From positions 14,500 through 78,499 of the forward strand of contig DATLRV010000006.1 of NCBI GenBank assembly GCA_035534455.1: DNA of 64,000 nucleotides. Reading direction: 5' to 3'. The notes beneath the pieces are model-generated. The model saw only the letters and a program-made list of their open reading frames with translations, had not been told where the DNA came from and searched no databases. Below, piece by piece: positions 60,363-64,000 of the stretch. A program made the translations under genes and the position numbers. Position 1 is the first letter of the stretch. Each line of letters begins with the position of its first letter. Origin of the DNA: JAJYVT01 sp035534455 (lineage in GTDB: Bacteria > Actinomycetota > Acidimicrobiia > Acidimicrobiales > RAAP-2).

Positions 60363-63300
60363 GTGCGCACCCCGCCAGACGTCCCGTCGCGCGTCGCGAA
60401 GCCGCGTTCGGGCCATGCGCGCTGGTGGATCATCGGCGGGATCCTGGTCCTGCTCATCCTGCTCGGCTCGCTGCGCTCCATCGCCGGGCTCTACACCGAC
60501 AGCCTGTGGTACGCCCAGGCGGGTTTCCACGGCGTGTGGTCGACCCTCCTGGCGGTGAAGGTCGGTCTGTTCGCGAGCTTCGGCGCCGCGTTCTTCGTGG
60601 CGCTCTGGCTGAACCTCGTGATCTGCGACCGGATCGCGGCGCACTCACCGTCGCTCGAGCCCGACGACGACGTCGTCCGGCGCTACCAGCGGGCGGTGCG
60701 GCCGTACGCCGGGCGCGTGTACGCCGTCGTCTCGCTGGTGGTCGCGCTGATCGCCGCGGCCGCGACGGTCGGCCAGTGGAACAACTGGCTCCTGTTCACG
60801 CACGCCCGGTCGTTCCCGCACGCGGACCCACAATTCGGGGTGAACGACAGCTTCTTCGTCTTCCGCCTGCCGTTCTTGCAGTTCCTCGTCGACTGGACCC
60901 TCGGGTCCCTCATCGTGGTGCTGCTGTTCACGGCGTTCTTCCACTACCTGAACGGCGGGATCAATCCGCGAGCAAACCCCAGGGTGAGGCCGGTCGTGAA
61001 GGTGCACCTGTCCGTGCTGCTCGCGCTGGTCGCGCTGGTGAAAGCCGGCGGCTACGAACTGTCGCGCTACGCACTCGACCTTTCGACGAACGGGTACGTG
61101 GAGGGGGCCGGCTACACCGATGTCCACGCGAGGCTCCCGGCGCTCGACGTCCTCTTCTTCGTGTCGCTGTTCGCGGTGGCGATCCTCCTCTACAACATCC
61201 GGCGCCAGGGCTGGACGCTCCCGATCCTGGCGGTCGGGGTCTGGGCCTTCGTCGCGCTGGTCATCGGCGTGATCTACCCGGCAGTGCTGCAGGCCCTCAA
61301 GGTCAACCCTGCGCAGAGCACGCTCGAAAGTCCCTACATCGCCCGCAACATCTCGGCGACGCGCTACGCGTACGGGCTGGACCATGTCAAGCACTCGAGG
61401 TTCGCGGACAACACAGTGCTTCCCGCCTCGACAACCAACGCCGCCACGACAACCCTCACCAACATCCGGCTCTGGGACCCGAGCCCGACAGTCTCGCTCG
61501 CCGACCTGCGGACCAAGCAGGACATCTCGAACTACTACACGTTCCAGACCAGCCAGGTCGAGCGGTACACAACACACGGCACCTCGCGTCCCGCCGTTGT
61601 CGGTGTGCGTCAGATCGACCCGACAAATCTCCCCTCGAAGAGCTGGGTGAACCTCCATCTCCAGTACACCCACGGAGAGGGGCTGGTGCTTGCCGAGGCG
61701 AACCAGGCGACCTCGAAGGGAAACCCGGTCTTCGCCATCAGCGACGTCCCCGCACGGTCCGCACACGGCTTCCCGAAGCTCCGCCAGCCGGCCGTCTACT
61801 TCGGCGTCACACAGCCCGGGTACGTCATCGCCGACACCCATCAGCCGGAGCTGAACGGCCAGCGCGGAACAGGAAAGGACGTGACCGCCCGCTACCGTGG
61901 GCCGGGCGGTGTGCGTCTCGGCTCGTTCCTCACGCGTGCCGCATTCGCGCTGCGGCTCGGCGACCTCAATCTCCTGCTCTCGAACCTCGTCACGCCCCAG
62001 TCGAAGATCATGTTCATCCGTGACGTGCGCGCAATGGCGGAGAAGGCAGCGCCCTTCCTCAGCTTCGACTCCCAGCCGTACCCGGCGCTCGTCGACGGGC
62101 ACATCGACTGGATCCTGAACGGCTACACCACCACCGCGAACTTCCCCTACTCGCAGAATTCGGACACGCAGAACCTTCCGACGAACTCGGACCTGCCGGC
62201 GAGCTACAACTACGTGCGCAACTCGGTGATCGTGGTGGTCAATGCCTACAGCGGCAAGATGACTTTCTACGCCATGGACAGGGACCCGATCCTGCAGGCG
62301 TACAAGTCGGCGTTTCCGGGCCTCTTCACTCCGGGATCGGAGATGTCCCCGGCGGTACGGTCCCAGCTCCGCTACGGCAACGATCTCTTCGCGACGCAGG
62401 CGTCCGTCTACGGTCGCTACCACATCACGAAGGCCGCCCAGTTCTACACGGCGGGCGACGCCTGGCTCGTCTCCCCGACGACGGGTGTCGGGTCGCCGGA
62501 CCACCCGCTCAACTTCCACTATGTGACGAACCAGCAGGGCCAGATCGTCGGCGGGACGTACGAGCCGATGACACCGGTGTACCAGGTCGAGGCGGAGCCC
62601 GGGAGGAGGACACAGTCGTTCACGATCACCGACGCGTACGTGCCCGCCGGGTCCTCCGCCGGCGGCGACAGCCAGCTGCTCCGTGCGCTCCTCGTCGGCG
62701 ACTCGAACCCCGGTCACTTCGGCCAACTCCACGCGTACGAGACGCGCCCCGGCGCGAGCAAGGTCGGACCCGGGCTCGCCGACAGCGAGATCGAGCAGAC
62801 AACGACAGTGTCGAGCAGGATCACCCTCCTCAACAAGGAAGGGTCGAGGGTGCTGCTCGGCAACATCCTTCCCGTGCTCGTCGGGCGTTCCGTCCTCTAC
62901 GTCCGACCGCTGTACGTCGAGTCGAAGACCATCCCACAGCCGCAGCTGAAGTACGTGATCGCCGTGCTCGGCCAGGAGGTTCGGATGCGTCGCACACTTG
63001 GGGCGACGCTGAACGCGTTGCTCGGGACGAGCCTGAAGAGCACAGGCGGCGTGCTCACGACAACACCCAATGCGCCTCCCGTGACGCCACCGTCGTCCGG
63101 GAAGTCGTCGACATCGGACATCGCAAAGGCCAGGACACTGCTCCAGCAAGCGGCGGCGGACTTCGCCAAGGCGCAGGCGGACCTCGAGGCGGGGACACTG
63201 GGCGGCTACGGGCGCGAGATCGCCGCTGCGCAGAAGGCCACCACACAGGCCTCTGCGCTCCTCGGAGGAACGTCGGGATCGGCGGGATCGGCGGGGGGGA

Positions 63301-63488
63301 CGTCGAACAGCGCGTCCGCGCCGGCCGGCACATCGACGGGGACGACCACGACGAGCGCGCAAGGGGCGAGCAGCCCCGGACCGGATTCGGGGCCGAGCTC
63401 GGGGGGCGCGAAGGCCGCCGGGACGGCGATGGTCGCGGGGACCGGAGCCCACACCTCGACGACCACCAGCCGGCCGAACGAAACCTGA
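60363..63488 (+). CDS. UPF0182 family membrane protein
   Basis: The 1041-residue product has about seven membrane helices in the first 320 residues (WWIIGGILVLLILLGSL, AFFVALWLNLVI and others). A large extracytoplasmic domain follows (VERYTTHGTSRPAVVGVRQ, NLPTNSDLP, YHITKAAQFYTAGDAW). The family function is unknown. The end, from about residue 985, is a Ser/Gly/Thr-rich tail. The GTG start at 60363 is six bases after TAGGCT. ACA Thr codons are absent in the membrane part and common after about position 61,390. It follows the PDZ-Lon neighbourhood as in other actinobacteria. Confidence 0.9.
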   Translation: MRTPPDVPSRVAKPRSGHARWWIIGGILVLLILLGSLRSIAGLYTDSLWYAQAGFHGVWSTLLAVKVGLFASFGAAFFVALWLNLVICDRIAAHSPSLEPDDDVVRRYQRAVRPYAGRVYAVVSLVVALIAAAATVGQWNNWLLFTHARSFPHADPQFGVNDSFFVFRLPFLQFLVDWTLGSLIVVLLFTAFFHYLNGGINPRANPRVRPVVKVHLSVLLALVALVKAGGYELSRYALDLSTNGYVEGAGYTDVHARLPALDVLFFVSLFAVAILLYNIRRQGWTLPILAVGVWAFVALVIGVIYPAVLQALKVNPAQSTLESPYIARNISATRYAYGLDHVKHSRFADNTVLPASTTNAATTTLTNIRLWDPSPTVSLADLRTKQDISNYYTFQTSQVERYTTHGTSRPAVVGVRQIDPTNLPSKSWVNLHLQYTHGEGLVLAEANQATSKGNPVFAISDVPARSAHGFPKLRQPAVYFGVTQPGYVIADTHQPELNGQRGTGKDVTARYRGPGGVRLGSFLTRAAFALRLGDLNLLLSNLVTPQSKIMFIRDVRAMAEKAAPFLSFDSQPYPALVDGHIDWILNGYTTTANFPYSQNSDTQNLPTNSDLPASYNYVRNSVIVVVNAYSGKMTFYAMDRDPILQAYKSAFPGLFTPGSEMSPAVRSQLRYGNDLFATQASVYGRYHITKAAQFYTAGDAWLVSPTTGVGSPDHPLNFHYVTNQQGQIVGGTYEPMTPVYQVEAEPGRRTQSFTITDAYVPAGSSAGGDSQLLRALLVGDSNPGHFGQLHAYETRPGASKVGPGLADSEIEQTTTVSSRITLLNKEGSRVLLGNILPVLVGRSVLYVRPLYVESKTIPQPQLKYVIAVLGQEVRMRRTLGATLNALLGTSLKSTGGVLTTTPNAPPVTPPSSGKSSTSDIAKARTLLQQAAADFAKAQADLEAGTLGGYGREIAAAQKATTQASALLGGTSGSAGSAGGTSNSASAPAGTSTGTTTTSAQGASSPGPDSGPSSGGAKAAGTAMVAGTGAHTSTTTSRPNET

Positions 63489-63574
63489 GCTGCAAAGCGG
63501 CTCCGCAAGGCGCCGCGCGCGTCCCTGGCTGCCGGCGCGAAACTTGAGTAGACCACGAACGCGGAGGTCCACCG

Positions 63575-63856
63575 ATGGGACTACTGGACAAGGTGAAGAC
63601 GCAGGCGGCGAGCGCGACGGCCATCGCCAAGGACGCCGCCCAGAAGGGGCAGGCGAAGATCGACGCCATTCAGGCGAAGCGGGCGGCCGACGCCCTACTC
63701 AGAGACCTGGGCGTGGTCGTCTACGGGCAGCGCACGGGACGTGCGACTGACGGTGCGGAGGCCGACGTCAGTCGGATCGTCGCGGCTCTCCAGGCTCACG
63801 AGGCCGAGCACGGGCCGCTCGATCTCAAGGAGGAGGCTCAGGACGGGGGCCACTGA
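63575..63856 (+). CDS. Small Ala/Lys-rich protein of unknown function
   Basis: The 93-residue product has an amphipathic N-terminal helix (GLLDKVKTQAASATAIAKDA, then QKGQAKIDAIQAKR) and a second part with LLRDLGVVVYGQRTGR and a helix ending in an acidic tail. It resembles short actinobacterial proteins of unknown role. GCGGAGG lies eight bases before the ATG. It stands alone between UPF0182 and the tRNA gene. Confidence 0.7.
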   Translation: MGLLDKVKTQAASATAIAKDAAQKGQAKIDAIQAKRAADALLRDLGVVVYGQRTGRATDGAEADVSRIVAALQAHEAEHGPLDLKEEAQDGGH

Positions 63857-63907
63857 GCGGGCGGACGGCGGCGGCCGCCCCCTGTGGCGGCCCGCACCGC
63901 CGACTGG

Positions 63908-63913
63908 TAACCT
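63908..63913 (+). promoter_or_regulatory. Possible -10 box of the initiator tRNA gene
   Basis: TAACCT lies 11 bases before the first base of the tRNA, a suitable distance for a short-leader transcript. No -35 at standard spacing is obvious. Confidence 0.3.
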
Positions 63914-63924
63914 GAGGGTTCCGC

Positions 63925-63998
<74 letters not shown>

Positions 63999-64000
63999 CT

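Overview
The window is one continuous, gene-dense, high-GC bacterial chromosome segment with almost every reading frame in use. It looks actinobacterial, most likely class Acidimicrobiia or a close relative. The reasons are two WhiB-family regulators, a DivIVA-type coiled-coil protein, a PDZ-Lon/UPF0182 pair, GuaB3, a DUF222-HNH protein, an Sdh1-type succinate dehydrogenase, monomeric isocitrate dehydrogenase, and a secreted protein with GYWLVASDGGIF-type repeats. I see no prophage block, insertion sequence, integron, CRISPR array or rRNA. The taxon call is inferred from gene content, not from a search.

Layout. Bases 1-6453 hold the distal spc ribosomal operon (rplX partial, rplE, rpsZ, rpsH, rplF, rplR, rpsE, rpmD, rplO, secY, adk, map). 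Bases 6539-10634 hold the alpha-type operon (infA, rpmJ, rpsM, rpsK, rpsD, rpoA, rplQ, truA). Bases 10687-18685 run rplM-rpsI-glmM-glmS-acpS-nnr-alr-hydrolase, covering ribosome, UDP-GlcNAc supply, carrier-protein activation, NAD(P)HX repair and D-alanine. Bases 18742-23145 hold a type-4 uracil-DNA glycosylase, the t6A genes tsaE-tsaB-rimI-tsaD, and rlmN. A CIRCE-controlled groES-groEL pair follows, then a Nudix hydrolase, guaB3 and a PcrA/UvrD helicase. After a 544-bp non-coding leader comes an exported GH25-like protein. Bases 31480-37851 hold a B12-binding mutase subunit, sucCD, purN, purH, folD and metF. On the minus strand are a DUF222-HNH protein, icd, and the sdhC-sdhA-sdhB-SCP2 cluster, with mdh on plus between them. 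Together icd, mdh, sucCD and sdh supply much of the TCA cycle. Bases 47283-50796 hold a MoxR-like ATPase and VWA pair. Two whiB genes flank a formiminotransferase-like gene. The last 11 kb holds a DUF2342 protein, an HtrA-like pseudoprotease, mreB, a HEAT protein, a PDZ-Lon protease, a DivIVA/MuF-like fusion, UPF0182, a small protein and an initiator tRNA.

Three window-wide patterns stand out. First, genes are packed by four-base NTGA stop/start overlaps, and several genes have CTG as the only plausible start. Second, many operons appear to begin with a TANNNT -10 box 6-8 nt before the start codon (leaderless), and in several the TAG stop of the upstream gene forms the first half of that box. 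Third, the Thr codon ACA is concentrated in exported proteins. The most unusual single gene is 58279-60336, a DivIVA-like coiled-coil protein ending in a phage MuF/gp7-like Cys-His motif.
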